Source: Limnanthes douglasii subsp. nivea (taxonomy: Eukaryota; Streptophyta; Magnoliopsida; Brassicales; Limnanthaceae). From it: a stretch of 64,000 nucleotides of DNA. The notes below the pieces were generated by a model. The model searched no databases and was not told the DNA's origin. It saw only the letters and a program-made list of their open reading frames with translations. A program made the translations under genes and the position numbers. Below are positions 1 to 11,999 of this stretch, piece after piece. The stretch covers positions 76,775,910 through 76,839,909 of the forward strand of contig JAUPFV010000001.1 of NCBI GenBank assembly GCA_036936605.1, given 5' to 3'. Position 1 is the first letter of the stretch, and every line of letters begins with the position of its first letter.

Positions 1-773
1 TAGCGCCCGATACAAGAATGCCAAAGCAGCTGCACCCCACGCATAGTTTCCGGCCTCATCAAAATTCTCAAACAACGGAAGGTACATAACCGGGACCTTA
101 TTACCCGTAGTAGTAGAAAAAATCGTACTTCCCACCAAGTATAGCAAATAAGCACGCGTACGACACTCAATTTCTTCCATCTGCGCATCTTCAGGACAAT
201 CCGAAAAGAACTCCTTCAACCAACTAAGCTTCACCATCCCACCGCTTGCATAGTTAGAGTCCGGTGCCTTTCCGAGAAACCTCTCGCAAACCGAGCTACA
301 AGAGGTATAAGTAATCCCAATCACGGGTTTCCCATCAATCGCCAATCCAAGCAAGAGGGCAACGTCTTGAAGCGTCACCGTCATTTCTCCAACTGGGAAG
401 TGAAACGTATTGGTTTCTCTCCTCCACCTCTCGACCAAAGCAGAAATAAGTGGGTTGTCTAAACTAATAGCAGGAATTTTTCTCAAGTACCCGAAACCAG
501 CGTTTTCGACCAATTCAATCTGTTTTGGAGTAAGCTTCCATTCACCTAACTTAGAGGTGTGCTCGTGACATCTAAGCGCACCTCGCTCCTAATATTCAAC
601 AACAATACTACAATCAAACTAACAAAACACACACACACAAAAAAAAAAAAAAAGTAATTAGTGTAGGTTTAGAACTGAACCTGGCCATCCCAGACAGCAG
701 AGGAAACATGTTTCTCTTGATCGAAGAGAACAGAGTGATCAATAGGTCCAGGATTTGTCGTAGATGGATCCAT
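1..773 (-). CDS. MAIN-LIKE family protein (plant mobile domain), 5' two exons, partial
   Basis: The 5' part of a gene whose 3' end lies beyond position 1. Exon 1 is 773-681, starting at the ATG read from 773, and ends in CAG followed by a GT donor. Exon 2 is 588-1, entered after a pyrimidine-rich intron ending in TTAG, and stays open for 196 codons to the window edge. The joined reading begins MDPSTTNPGPIDHSVLFDQE. Further on it shows typical plant mobile domain (PMD, aminotransferase-like) blocks: ERWRRETNTFHF, PVGEMTVTLQDVALLLGL, CRTRAYLLYLVGSTIF and YAWGAAALAFLYRAL. Arabidopsis MAIN and MAIL proteins of this family are nuclear and act in silencing of transposons and in meristem genome stability; that role is family knowledge. 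Relatives fused to a PP7-type phosphatase exist, and the missing C-terminus leaves that open. The open, unbroken frame and clean splice sites suggest a functional gene. Confidence 0.9.
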
Positions 774-1340
774 TAACTAAATCCTCCTGCAAAACAAATA
801 ATCTTATCAAATTCAAATAAATAAAACAACAAAAAAAAACTAATAATTGATTAAGTAACTTAAGACCCAATTTATTAATGCACATAGATTGAGCTCCCAT
901 GCAGTTACCAAAATCATAACACAAACAAAAAGATAACTTTTTTAGCAATTATAAGTTTGAACAGCTAAGAAAAACCCAAAATTTGAATTTGAATTCGAAT
1001 TTGAGTTTGAGTTTGATCTAAATATACTCTTATCCAATTATTTATCATCAGGTTTCAATCCAACTCCTAGATTTGTAATTTAAACTGTTCTTTAATACCC
1101 ATATAGCAAATTGCACGATTAAAATTAACAACATTTTTGTTTCCAAATGCAAAGAGAAAAAATGGGTGAATCGGTACACAGCAACAAGAGAAAGATTAAA
1201 ATCGAAAACGACGACGGAGGGGAAAGAGAAGAAAGGAGAAAACCTTCAAAACGACGATGGAGGAAAAGAACGTTCGTTAATCCACCTAAGTGAAACGATA
1301 GGGTTTGAGTCTCTGAAACCTACAAACGAAATTCCTCAAA
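774..1340 (-). promoter_or_regulatory. 5' UTR, probable UTR intron and proximal promoter of the MAIN-LIKE gene
   Basis: Read on the minus strand, a TTTTGCAG acceptor lies at 787-794, just upstream of the ATG, suggesting a 5' UTR intron. A plausible donor (GAAG/GTTTTC) lies near 1238-1248. A telo-box-like motif (AAACCCTA on the minus strand, 1299-1307) lies further upstream. That motif is common in promoters of plant housekeeping and proliferation genes. The donor choice and the transcription start are inferences; no protein is supported on either strand here. Confidence 0.4.
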
Positions 1341-2149
1341 ACGACAATGTGTGTGGGGCGTTTTGGTCATTTTTTTCATCCGTTTTATTCAATTTTAATA
1401 TATCTGGGCTTTTTGTATATGTGCGTGGGCAGTCTGGGAATGAAGCCCAAACATGTTTATTTTTATAACTAAATCCAAATTTTGAAGTTGGTCCAACTCG
1501 GATGAATTTGAAATTTAAAGTTAAACCACGTTTATCAAATTAAATTCGTATAATTTACCGAAGGTTTTTTTTTTCTAAATTTAACCAAAGCTTTTATTAA
1601 AGATATAAGCTTTATCACAAAGTTAGTTGAAAATTGAAAAAAATGGAGAGAGATTTGAGGGAATTGGAAGAACCTCGAACTAGGAGATTAGAGGACTAAA
1701 AGATTTGGTGGATTTTTTTTATAGGGGATAAGAGAAGAGTTATTTATATGAATGTAGGTTTTTTTTTAAACATAGAGGATTAGCCTAAGATCAATGGACA
1801 GATTCACCGCATTATCAATCGATATTTAAGTATATAAAATGCTCGAAAAAATGCAAGCAATTGGTTTCAGTATTTCAATCTGATGTTCTAACATAGACGA
1901 ATCCTCTTAGAGGAAAAAGACGATCTATCTTAGAAGACTCGGGTTAGGCTCAATTTAATTGCTAATTTTAAAAATAATACGAAACTAACTTGATTTCGAA
2001 ACTAACTCGATTTCGAGTCTTCTTTCATTTTTTCAAATACAGACTCTCACTAATTTGCAATCATCTACCTTAGATTTTATATTAAAACGAACAATTTATA
2101 TTTTAGGATGACCTTCGCTTGATGATGACCAGATCCAGGTTTTGGACCT
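1341..2149. other. AT-rich intergenic stretch, no gene seen
   Basis: Low-complexity AT-rich DNA with T and A runs and stops in every frame. It lies between the MAIN-LIKE promoter and the 3' end of an antisense LINE, whose exact boundary is blurred and may start anywhere from about 1900 to 2150. Confidence 0.5.
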
Positions 2150-3661
2150 CCTGGTGAGCCTTAAGAGTTCTTGATTAAGGTTCCGAGTATGTAATCTTAA
2201 AATTAAAATCAATAGTCATACATAGCTTATCAGGACTCCTACAGCTGCATAGATGAATACTTAGAGATGATTAGTAATAATATTAACATGGGAACCTGAA
2301 TTGATTAACATTACATTAAATTTATTGTTCTAATCTAATGTAGCCCATGTCCTCACTCTCAATAAGAGTTCCTTGAAAATTAAAAGATGTGATGAAGGAC
2401 CATTGATTGAGATATTAGAAGCCTGATATATTTTAAATAGGTTCCAATGTCTAGGGATTTTTGAATGAGGATAGAAAATAAATAAATATATCTGAGTTTG
2501 TTTCATTAACGTTTACTAAACCTTTAATTTTGCAGATTTGGAGACCATCATGGTGAGCTCTTGTTTCAGTTGTGATAGGATAAAGCTTGCCATAAATATT
2601 GTTATAACCATGAAATATTTGGTCATCGCAGTACTTGATTATGACACCACCACTGGATTCTCCAAAGGCTAGACAACAAGCATCCGTATTTAACTTGCAT
2701 CTACCAGGGAGAGGAAGGACCAGGTTAGATGAGTAGCTTTCTTGATTTTTTTAAGATGGTTATAACACTCAAGTCAGTTGTTGCATTCTCAACATCATTC
2801 AAATACTTATGTCTAAAAAGATTAGATTAATCAAGACTGATTATAATAAACTTTATATAATTGATAGAATAGAAAGAACTTCCTTTAAATTTCACCTTGT
2901 TCCTAGTTTGCCAAATTACGCAGTTAATGATTGTATGTAATATAGCTTTTATGTGGACTTTCTTTTGGGTAGACCAGAATCAGCTCCTAGTCATGTGAGT
3001 TGTAGTTATAAATTTTCCAATAATGATCTTGAACATAGCTACAAAATAAGACCAAATAGTCCAAGTATGATTACAGAAAACAAAAAAGTGATTAGGAGTT
3101 TTTGAGTTGTTACAAAATTAACACTTGGAGACTAAAAATACATATTCTCTTAATGATAAAGTCAATAAGAAACATGTTATTTAAAATTCTCCACAACATG
3201 AAGGAGCATTTTTTGGAGTAATGTGGTTCCAAATCTTAGCAAATACGCTTGACTTGTTGTACTTAGCTCTTATGTTGTTCAAAGTGTCCTTTGTAATGAA
3301 TTTTCTTTCTCTAGATAGATGACAAAGGATTTAGGCATCAACCTGGTCATTAATAGATTTCTTATCAATCAAGTTAATATTGGTAGAAGTAAAAATAGGC
3401 ATGATCTTGTTCATATTTCAGGTATTATTATTCTACAAAGTGTTGACGTTGTCACCAATGAACCAATTGTTATTAGAATTGTCATCCAGTTTAATTAGAG
3501 AAAGGTTGCCAAACCAATTATCCAACCAGAAATCTATGTTGCATTTACCCAACTTCCACATGATATTTCCTTAAGCAAATCTCTTTATTTTAGCTAGCAT
3601 TTCCACATTTGAGAGCCATACTTAGAATATTTAGCTTGGAGATGATGCTTGCCATTGTAGT
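2150..3661 (-). mobile_element. LINE (L1-type) 3' portion, antisense, cut by Tat-A
   Basis: Conceptual translation of the minus strand, with many stops and frame changes, follows the 3' half of a plant L1 ORF2. Near 3540 it reads NIDFWLDNW, matching VDFWLDNWTDSEP of the better preserved LINE at 42960-43030. Near 2550 it reads YGKLYPITTETRAHHDGLQI, matching the RNase H segment YGKSTPLYAEIRALLDGLLI of that same LINE. At 3661 the homology stops exactly where the Tat-A 5' LTR begins, and the earlier part of the same ORF resumes beyond 14390. This is a dead element. Its 3' end is only approximate because the UTR has no clear tail. Confidence 0.8.
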
Positions 3662-4321
3662 TGATGAGGGGCTATCCACCAACTAATAAGTCAGAGGATA
3701 ATTGAGCAGAGGAAACTAATGGAAAGATATAATCGATACCAAACCGATCTGAATATAAGATATACAGAAGTTGTAAATAAGCACGACGGTGATTTTGGCA
3801 TCACTGATGTCTACTCGAGGGTTCAAAACCCATCAACAAGATAGTAGAAGACCAGGTAGAGAGTGGTAACTTTGGCAAGCTAAATCAGATTGAGCAGACG
3901 TCTTACCAAGCATTGAACAATAAGGACGAGGACAATGAGGGGTGACCAGACCTTCGACGAGGTTAATACAAGTTTCGATCGACCAAAGGGCATAACCGAG
4001 TGGAAAAGTATAGCGTGGAGTGGCATTTGGTTTATAGCGCGAATGAAACCGACTGAGGCATACCTGTAGAAAAGCATTTAAGAAAACGGTTAAGCAACAT
4101 AATTAACTAGTCAACCCACTACAGTCATGGCCATTAAATTAGGCTCTACACCATAAATGTAAAGTTACGTGCATTATCAGTGGAGGAATATATCTAGTAA
4201 TTATTTGTAAACTGTCAAAGGAAGTATAAATAGGTAGATTTAGGAAACATAATGTAATTTCTCTTCTCTGATTAATAGAGTTTTCTACTTGCATTTACTT
4301 TTTTTATATTTTCGCGTAACA
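3662..4321 (+). repeat. Tat-A 5' LTR
   Basis: 660 bp starting TGATGAGGGG and ending CGTAACA. It matches 12683-13331 over its whole length, with substitutions and small indels. A TATA-like run (AGTATAAATAGG, near 4223-4234) followed by the ATTAATAGAG block near the 3' end would be the core promoter and R/U5 part. Confidence 0.92.
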
Positions 4322-4342
4322 AATTTGGCGTCGTTTGTGGGA
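4322..4342 (+). other. Tat-A primer-binding site
   Basis: TTTGGCGTCGTTTGTGGGA directly follows the LTR. The TGGCG start is the complement of a tRNA 3' CCA end. The identity of the tRNA cannot be fixed because the site has drifted. The equivalent site after the 3' LTR reads TTTGGCGTCGTCTATGGAA. Confidence 0.7.
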
Positions 4343-4376
4343 AAGACAAAACGTTTAACTCTAAGATTTATTAATC

Positions 4377-5860
4377 ATGGTTGTTACTAGATCAGGAATT
4401 GAAAGAAATATTCCAGAACCGAGCGGGACAGTGGGCAACCGGAGAACTATGACAAACCCACCGGTGAGGCAGGACCAACTACCTTTCGTCACTACCACCA
4501 ACCCAGAGGTGGCGACAGCAGTCCCCATTGAAGCAACATCATATGTGGGACAGCCAGTTATCGGGACTAGACTAGAGAATCAACCCACCAGAATATGTGG
4601 TAGCCCCCATTACGCATGAAGCGCAATGTAATAATTCAGTAATAGCACCAACATGCCAATAGTTAGAATAACAACTTCAGCACCTGCAACAAGAGCAGCT
4701 CAGAGTGGCGTTTTAGTAAGATGCCAGGGAACAAGCCATTCACGCTACCATAGCTGGCATGAATGTCGTGCTACACGTCTTGACTGCCAAAGTATGAGGG
4801 GCCAACCGAGCAGCTCAGAGTGGCGTGTGTCGATCTTCCAAGCGTGGCGAATGTGGGGGCAAGAAGCGCTCCAAAGATCATCCACGATAATAGGCACACC
4901 CTGGTGCATCTAAGAATGTCAGAAAGGATGAGGACATAAAATATAACCACGTGAAACCGAGAATATCCAGTTACATCCTCAAGGAGTCTCTGTTTGTGTA
5001 GAGAAAATACTTTAAGCTCAGTTGCTTAGAAAATTCGACTAATTCAGGATGGAAGCGTATGTTGGAACATGGGATCCGGAGAGGCATCTGGAGTAATTTC
5101 GCAACATGATGATGACCTTTAACCCTGATGACGCTATGCTATGTTGGGCTCTGCCTATGACTCTCAAGGGAAACAAAATAGACTGGTTCAACAGTCTGCC
5201 CAAAGGGTCCGTTCACGATTTCGCAGGCCTATGAAAAGATTTCAGAGAAAGATTCGTGGCAACATAAAGCTCAGACGCGAGCGAGACTCGATTACGGACT
5301 TCTACCAAAGGCGGGTTGAGTAACTGAAAAATTATATTAAACGTTTTGTTCACACCATGAATGTTTTTCCATATATGGAAGAAAATATGGTTGTAGCCTC
5401 CCTCAAGAGAGGCCTCGGCCGATACGAGGAGCTGTACACTGACCTAATTAGATTCCCAACGAAGAAAATGAGAGACTTGCTCACTAGAGTAGACGTGTTC
5501 ATTCGAGTTGATGATGCCCGGATGGGGAATCCCCAGATGTGTATGTTTTTTATCCAAAAGGAGGACCATTTGACCGAAATAAGATAGACGACGTACCTCA
5601 CCGGGACACTAGTCGGCGACCATTGCATTATGAAATTCCATCTAGGCGATTTACTACATTGACCGAATCTATATCGGTTATTTGTGATCTAACGAAGGGA
5701 AGAATGAAGTATCAAACACCACGAGTGATGAGCACCATTGGCTTTAAACGATCGAGCATGTATTTCTGCTCCAACCACAACGACCACGACCACCCAACTG
5801 ATGAGTGCTGGTAGCTCTGAGAGAAAATTCAGAAATTGGTAGACAATGGGGAACTCATCC
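4377..5860 (+). pseudogene. Tat-A gag (broken)
   Basis: Structural capsid polyprotein of the element. The start MVVTRSGIERNIPEPSG is preserved, but the frame breaks near 4619 and again several times after it. Near 5060-5250 a Retrotrans_gag-like block can be read across frames (DPERHLE, FRNMMMTFNPDDAM, then LKGN and DWFNSLPKGSVHDFAG with an interrupting stop). Near 5770 a cysteine/histidine segment (CSNHNDHDHPTDEC) looks like the nucleic-acid-binding finger of Tat gags. The paralogous copy at 13387-14390 preserves the same N-terminus and capsid block and helps to define it. It is not expressible as one protein. Confidence 0.8.
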
Positions 5861-6073
5861 AATTCATCAAACAGTAAGATCACCATCATCAACCCGAGCA
5901 GATGGAAGAAATGTGCCTGGTTAATGAGGATAATCCTGGCAACGATGAGCGAGCAGATATGGGATATCAATAGTGGTTATTCACCATTGCAGGGGGGGCA
6001 TTCCGATGTAACTGAAAACTTGAGAAACGACATTTTCCCATCACCTCACGCCAACAATGGAGGGTAGTCTGAG

Positions 6074-9000
6074 ATGGCCAATAACACAGTCTCTGACCCC
6101 CGAGGCAACTCTTTATCTCTCTTTATTATTGATGGTGGAACCTTTGAGGTAGCCCAGGGATCAAAGGCCAACAAACGGGCACGAATCGATCATGATGTAC
6201 AAGCGGTCGAGGCTTCTTCCTATCACAAAACCCGAGACCATGTGGCATACCTTACGTTTAATAATGACGACCTAAGGAGGGTCAGCACACCTCATGAGGA
6301 TGCACTGGCGGTAAATTTTTACATTGGGGGAGTAATGGTAACTCAAGTCTTAGTAGATGGAGATAGCTCGGCTAACATCATCTTCAAAGCCAACTGCGAT
6401 CGCATGCATAAAGTCCCACCCTGCAAGCCCACCCAGCGAACCTTGGTTGGCTATGAAGGCAAGGCGTCTCAATGCATATGAGAAGTAGAGCTGATGGTTA
6501 AAGTAGGTTACGGGGCTTCTAAGCGAGAGCTTAAAATAATGTTCATGATCTCTGAAGGCCCATGTTCGTATCATGTAATAATCAGCCAATCTTGGCTGCA
6601 TAGGATGGAGGCGACCCCATATACGTGCAGATAATTCATCAAATACCTAGCGGGAAACGTGATTGGCATAATCCGAGAAAGTTAACGAACTGTGAGGATA
6701 TGTTACGTAGTCATCATCGACCCAACAAAGCCTCTTCGATAGAAATTAAAAGGCGAGGGGGGCGGATGAAAGAAGCAGTGCACTATCTTTTCCTGAACTG
6801 GTTGACGACCCTAGAGAGACGGAGCAGCCAGATGATGACCCCCCCCCCAGACTCGATCGAGGAGGTAGTAGTAGAGGACCGCACTCTACGGTTAGGTAAC
6901 AATTTAACTTTACCTTTAAACAATCATTAAGTGACTTATTATCCAAGAATTTAGATGTGTTCGCATGGGATGCTAGTGATGTTTTAGGGGTCGATCCTTC
7001 GGTTATCTGTTATGAGCTAGTTATCGATTCATACGCCAATCCCGTGTGACAGAAGCGACAGTTGTTCTCTATTGAGAAGCAAGATGTCATATTAGCCAAG
7101 GTGATAAAACTGTCCAGATTTGGCCATATGAGACGAGCTCGGTATCCGGTCTTAATTAAAAAAGGTTAGTGGTGCATGTACATTGATTTCACTGACCTAA
7201 ATCAAGCATGCCCCAAAGATGCATTCCCTCTTTACTCGCATCGATCAGCTGGTGGATTCAGCCTCAAGATATGAGTTCCCCTCCTTTATGGATGCATATT
7301 CGGGTTACAATCAAATCCGTCTCAACCATCAGAGGAAAAGCACACGGAGCTCCAAACTGAGTGAGGCTTGTATTGTTACACGATGATGCTATTTGGAATA
7401 AAGAATGCAGGTTCTACCTACCAACTCCTAGTGAACTATGTCTTCAATGAATACTTGGGAAAGCATATGGAAGCCTATATCGATGACATGATCGTCAAAA
7501 TGCATACAACACAAAAGAAACTCAAGATGCTTCAAACTGTATTCAACCTCTTATGCCAGTTTAACTTAAAACTTAATCTAATCAAGTGTTCTTTTGGGGT
7601 AAGAAGTGGTAAATTCTTGGGCTACATAGTTAGTCAAAGGGGCATCAAATTCGACCCCACCCAGCTGCAATCGGTTATACAAATGGCACCACCAAAGAAT
7701 ATCAAGGAAGTCAAATGCTTAACAGGACGCCTCACGATATTTTCCCGCTTCAATTCCAGAGCTTCGGATAAAAGCCCCCATTTCTTCAAGATTCTCTGAG
7801 GGGATAAGAAATTTGCTTGGACAAAGGAATGCAACAAGGCCTTTGCATACTTAAAAAACTACCTCATATCGCCAGAAATATTATCTGTCCCCCTTGTCGG
7901 TGAGCTACTATTTTTATACTTGTCTGTTTCACCCTTTTCGGCCAATGCAGTCTCTGTTACGGAACCAGTCAGGGTTCAGTGACCCATCTACTACACCAGG
8001 AAAACCCTAGTAGATGTCGAGCTCAGGGAATACGATATTTAGTTTGAAGCACATAATACAATTAAGGGCCAGGTTGTGGCTGACTTCCGGACAACGTTTT
8101 CATCGCCCAAAGAGCTACCCAATCCAATCAACATTTCGCCCACAATCGAGCAGATTAAATAGATCGTCGAGACTGATGAGGCATCGAGCACATCTAGAGG
8201 TGGTACGAAGGTCGTCCTCAAACTACCTACAAGAAAGGAGGTCAGACAAGCAATACGGTTCAACTTCCCGGTGACTAATAACGTTGCAGAGTATGAAACA
8301 GTGATTTGTGGCATGAAGTTGGCACTATTATGTGGGGCTTGTCTCTTACGAATCTGTGCAAATAGTTGGTCATATATCAGGCTACATGAACTTATGATGC
8401 GAAGAAAGAAGGAATACGGGGATACTTAATAGTACTCAAGAAGTGTGAGTCCAACTTTACAACGGCAATATACGAGTAAGTCCCACGTCTGGAAAACTCC
8501 ATCATCGATGCCCTAGCTAAGGCCGCAACATTAGGAGAGCACCCCCTCATCCTCACACATCAATTGCCAACTACATAAATTTTTAATCAGAGTGAAACTA
8601 TCCACACTATCGAAAACACCCGTCTTTAGGGACAACCTTATCTCTTATATCTAAATTATGCTGCTCTCTCATCCGATAAGACGGCCGCCCTAGCACTCTA
8701 ACTACAAGTCGTAAACTAATGTGTGCTAGATAATATCCTATACCGAAAAAGTGAAACCCGACTCATGCTTCGTTTTCTCGATCAAGCAGAAGCTACCTCA
8801 GTTCTGTATGACCTGCACGCTGGAGAAGTCAGAGCACATTGCGGATACCGTAGCCTTATCTGGGGTTTTTTGTTGGCAGGATATTATTGGCCGGAACTAG
8901 CTAAGCGACTTGTGCAACAGTGCCATCAATGTCAATAATTCGCTAACACAAGTCACCTCCCGAGCGAGCCGATGAGGTCTGTGGCCATTTCTTGCCCTTT

Positions 9001-9600
9001 TGAAAAGTGGGGCATCGACCTGGTAGGACCACTTCCTATGGCGACCAACAAAAGGAAATTTCTAATAGTTGTGGTAGATTACTTCTCTAAACTGGTAGAG
9101 GCCAAAGCTCTCTTTCGCTCTCGAGATCAGAAGATATGCGACTTCATTCGCCATCAAATCTTAGCTCGGTTTGGAATACCCCGCATCTTGATGACAGTTA
9201 ACGGACCTCAATTTCAAAACACCGTGATCACGATATTTTGTAAGCGTTATGAGATCAACCAACAGTTCTCTACACCATACTACCTTCAGGTAAATAGCCA
9301 GGTCGAAGTCACCAACCGCACAGTCTTGGAAGGGATTTAAAAGAAACTCGAGGGAGCCAAGGGCAAAAGGACACACTAACTAATTGAGGTCCTATGGGCA
9401 AATCGAACTACCCCCCGCACTACAATTGGTGACACTTCTTTCGCCCTCGTCTTTGGCGATGAGGTTGTGGTACCAGCAAAAATAATCATATCAAACCACC
9501 AGATTTCCAGTTACGAGGAAGACATCAATACTAGTAATCGAGAGATGAATGTGGATCTCATCAAAGAGAGACATGATCAAGCACACATTCAAGCATAGCA
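6074..9600 (+). pseudogene. Tat-A pol: protease, RT, RNase H, aRNH, integrase (broken)
   Basis: Domains follow the Ty3/gypsy order. Protease is near 6290-6400, with VLVDGDSSANIIF at the usual active-site block (normally VDGGSSAN). RT is near 7100-7800: YIDDMIVK keeps the catalytic aspartates at about 7475-7500, and KCSFGVRSGKFLGYIVSQRG follows. RNase H is near 7810-8060 and a second, archaeal-type RNase H near 8060-8560 (NNVAEYETVICGMKLAL). The integrase zinc-binding domain is at 8723-8937, ending CHQCQ. The integrase core is at 8972-9480, with WGIDLVGPLP and the glutamate in NSQVEVTNRT. The usual TDNGPQF block reads TVNGPQF, so the second catalytic Asp is replaced by Val. Numerous stops and frameshifts make it inactive. 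Confidence 0.88.
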
Positions 9601-9767
9601 ATATAAGTGCATCATAGTGTTCATTTACATCAAAAAACAATGCAGTATATTACAAACATGTGCCAACACTTATCAAAATTAGCTTATACAACAATGGCAT
9701 GGTTAGGATCACTGCCTTTCTGTGCCAGAGGATCCACTTCGGTCTCGTACTCCACACCCTCGGCTAT

Positions 9768-11995
9768 CTAGGCGGAGATCTCCCCCACATTCTTAGTCGT
9801 CGGCGCCAACCCAGACGAGGATGAATCACCCACTTGGAGACCCTGTCCAGTAGAAACAAATTTTGCTAAAGACCCCAGATTCATATTCGGGTTAAGCGTC
9901 AATAGCTCCGCCAACATCTCATATTGATTTTTAACCGTTATCCCCATGACAACTTCTATTACTTGTTTCTCTCGCTCTTCCAACGCGGCCTCAGCTTTTC
10001 TTCTTCCACTGTCCACGTTGTTGATTTATCTCCTTCTTTAAGTCATCTATCTTAACCTTAAGCTCCCCCTTCTCCACCATCAGTCCATCGATACGCTCGG
10101 CTTGCTCCTCAATAGAACATCGACTCCGGTTTTAATTTTTCCATGACCTGATAGTCGGCGTTTGACATGCACCGGTAGGATAGCACAACCAAATTATGGT
10201 GCATCTGGATCCACACTAGGAATAGTTCATGGTTTTTATTTATGATCAAAATAAACAGTAATTTTTCATACCTCAATTGCGAGCTCCACCTGCCTCTGCA
10301 GCATCTCACTCATAGGCATGCCGCCATAAAAAGATAACTTCAGCCAACGTTTGAACTACTCGAACATTAGCATCGATGTCCTTGCCATTAAGACATTTGG
10401 AGGAGGGAGATCCTCGTTGGCTAGACCTCCTCAACTCGACTAAGCTTCTTTTGGACCAGCGGGCATCTGCTCCGGTCTCACTATATTAACGAATGACGAC
10501 CCTATGCCTACCATTTTCACAATGGGAAAACAGGTTGGATACTCGTTGTATTTACGAACTATTTCATCCTTTGAGCTATCCCTTCAGGATTCTGCTTCCT
10601 CTACTCATCTCCATCATCACTTACCTCTTCCCGGCTCGATTGACCATCTTCTTGAGCCTCATCTACTACAATCACTTCAGGGGCTTTCCCCGTGTTCTAC
10701 TCTGCATCAGATCCGGATGCCTGAACACCATGCTTCTCTAGCACTAGAGCCTCATCGTCACTTTCTTCATCAATCAATTTCATCTTCATTATCGCAAGCA
10801 GCACTGCGTCAACAATCACATAAGATTTCTTATCAAGAGGAATTTCCTCGTCATCCTCTTCCCAAGCCCGCTGAGCGCACTCTTGCCTCACCTCATCCCC
10901 TAGCAGGGTAGCCTCAACTATCTGCTGGTTTATTTCCCCAGCCCCATAGTTAGTTAACACATTCCCATCCTTGTCGTTTTGACCCTGCAGAGATGAAGAT
11001 CCTTCTACTTCCTTTGCTCTCTGATTCTGAGGCACCACAAACCATACCCATGTACTATTTTTATCTTGATACCACTACTCCATCAGTGCCCGTATGCGCT
11101 CTATTGTATCCGCCTCTCCATTTTCATTCATGGTGACCTTCCTATCTTTAATAATCACTAACTCTGGAACTGGACACAAACCAACACTCAGATAGTATAC
11201 CTGAGGGAACAACCGATCGGGCTCCTGAAACCAAGTAGAACTGGCCAAGTTGGCTACTTAATCAATGGATTCTTATAGTCCTTCGATAAACTTTCTATGC
11301 TTCACTCATGGTGATTTCCCTCACCTGCACAAACAAACAGTTGTGTTAATGTTAGCATTCATCAGCCAGAATTACAAATATTCAATTTTTTTTATTATAC
11401 TTCACTTTCCATTTCCATTCTAATTGGAGATTCATAATCGAATTCTCATGCTCCCAATTCACCGACACGAATACGAAATAGTGTTTCCAATTTTTGTCAT
11501 ACCTAAGAAGTTTGACTATTTTTCTTACTCCAGTCAGCTGAGTTTAGAAATATATAGACTTGACTAGTTTGGCTATATCCATAGCAATGAGCAAATCATC
11601 AATGCATACCTTAATACCTAATAAGTGAGAGATTAAAATAACACTAAGCAGCATTCTCCACCCATTCGCAACCAGCTGAGTGGGATATATGCCTATAACA
11701 CTAAATAATTCTTGTATAAGAGAAGGTAAGGATTGCCGAAGGCCCCAATCGAATACAATGATACATAAACATATCATATTATCTTACGCCTAATAGGGAT
11801 GCTCGCCGACCTCTGTTACCCTCACTATTACATCACCAGGTATCTCGTATCTAGCTTTAAAACTTAGTAAACTACTATCATCAAGGTATCCGTATTATAA
11901 GATAACCGGTAAAAGTAACTTTTTAAGAATATTGGATCTTCATATTCCGATTCTACAACTTTCACCTTCTTTTTCCCAAACTTTTTTGGAGCCAT
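9768..11995 (-). pseudogene. Tat-A antisense extra ORF (Transposase_28-like), broken
   Basis: Read on the minus strand, opposite to gag-pol, between pol and the 3' LTR. The start is MAPKKFGKKKVKVVESEYED at 11995. Near 11544-11777 there is GLRQSLPSLIQELFSVIGIY followed by PTQLVANGWRMLLS. This resembles the 'putative gypsy type transposon' domain (PF04195), normally written as GxRLPLPPFVxxVLxxxGLAPxQLxPNAWR. At 10697-11038 there is a low-complexity acidic stretch (EEDDEE, DEESDDEA). At 9768-10016 there is a helical, probably coiled-coil C-terminus rich in Glu, Lys and Arg. Stops interrupt it, so it is a relic. Extra ORFs in this position, sometimes antisense, are reported for Tat-lineage elements; their function is unknown. 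Confidence 0.7.
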
Positions 11996-11999
11996 CGCG

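Noticed and set aside
739..948. Short open frame on the minus strand upstream of the MAIN-LIKE exon
   Set aside because: It overlaps the true exon 1 in another frame and the putative UTR intron; composition is AT-driven and it has no domain.
1166..1468. Open frame of 100 codons on the plus strand
   Set aside because: It begins at GTG, lies in the MAIN-LIKE promoter/leader region on the opposite strand, and shows no recognisable domain.
5350..5970. Overlapping minus-strand open frames within Tat-A gag
   Set aside because: Shadows of gag on the other strand; the plus-strand text carries the family pattern.
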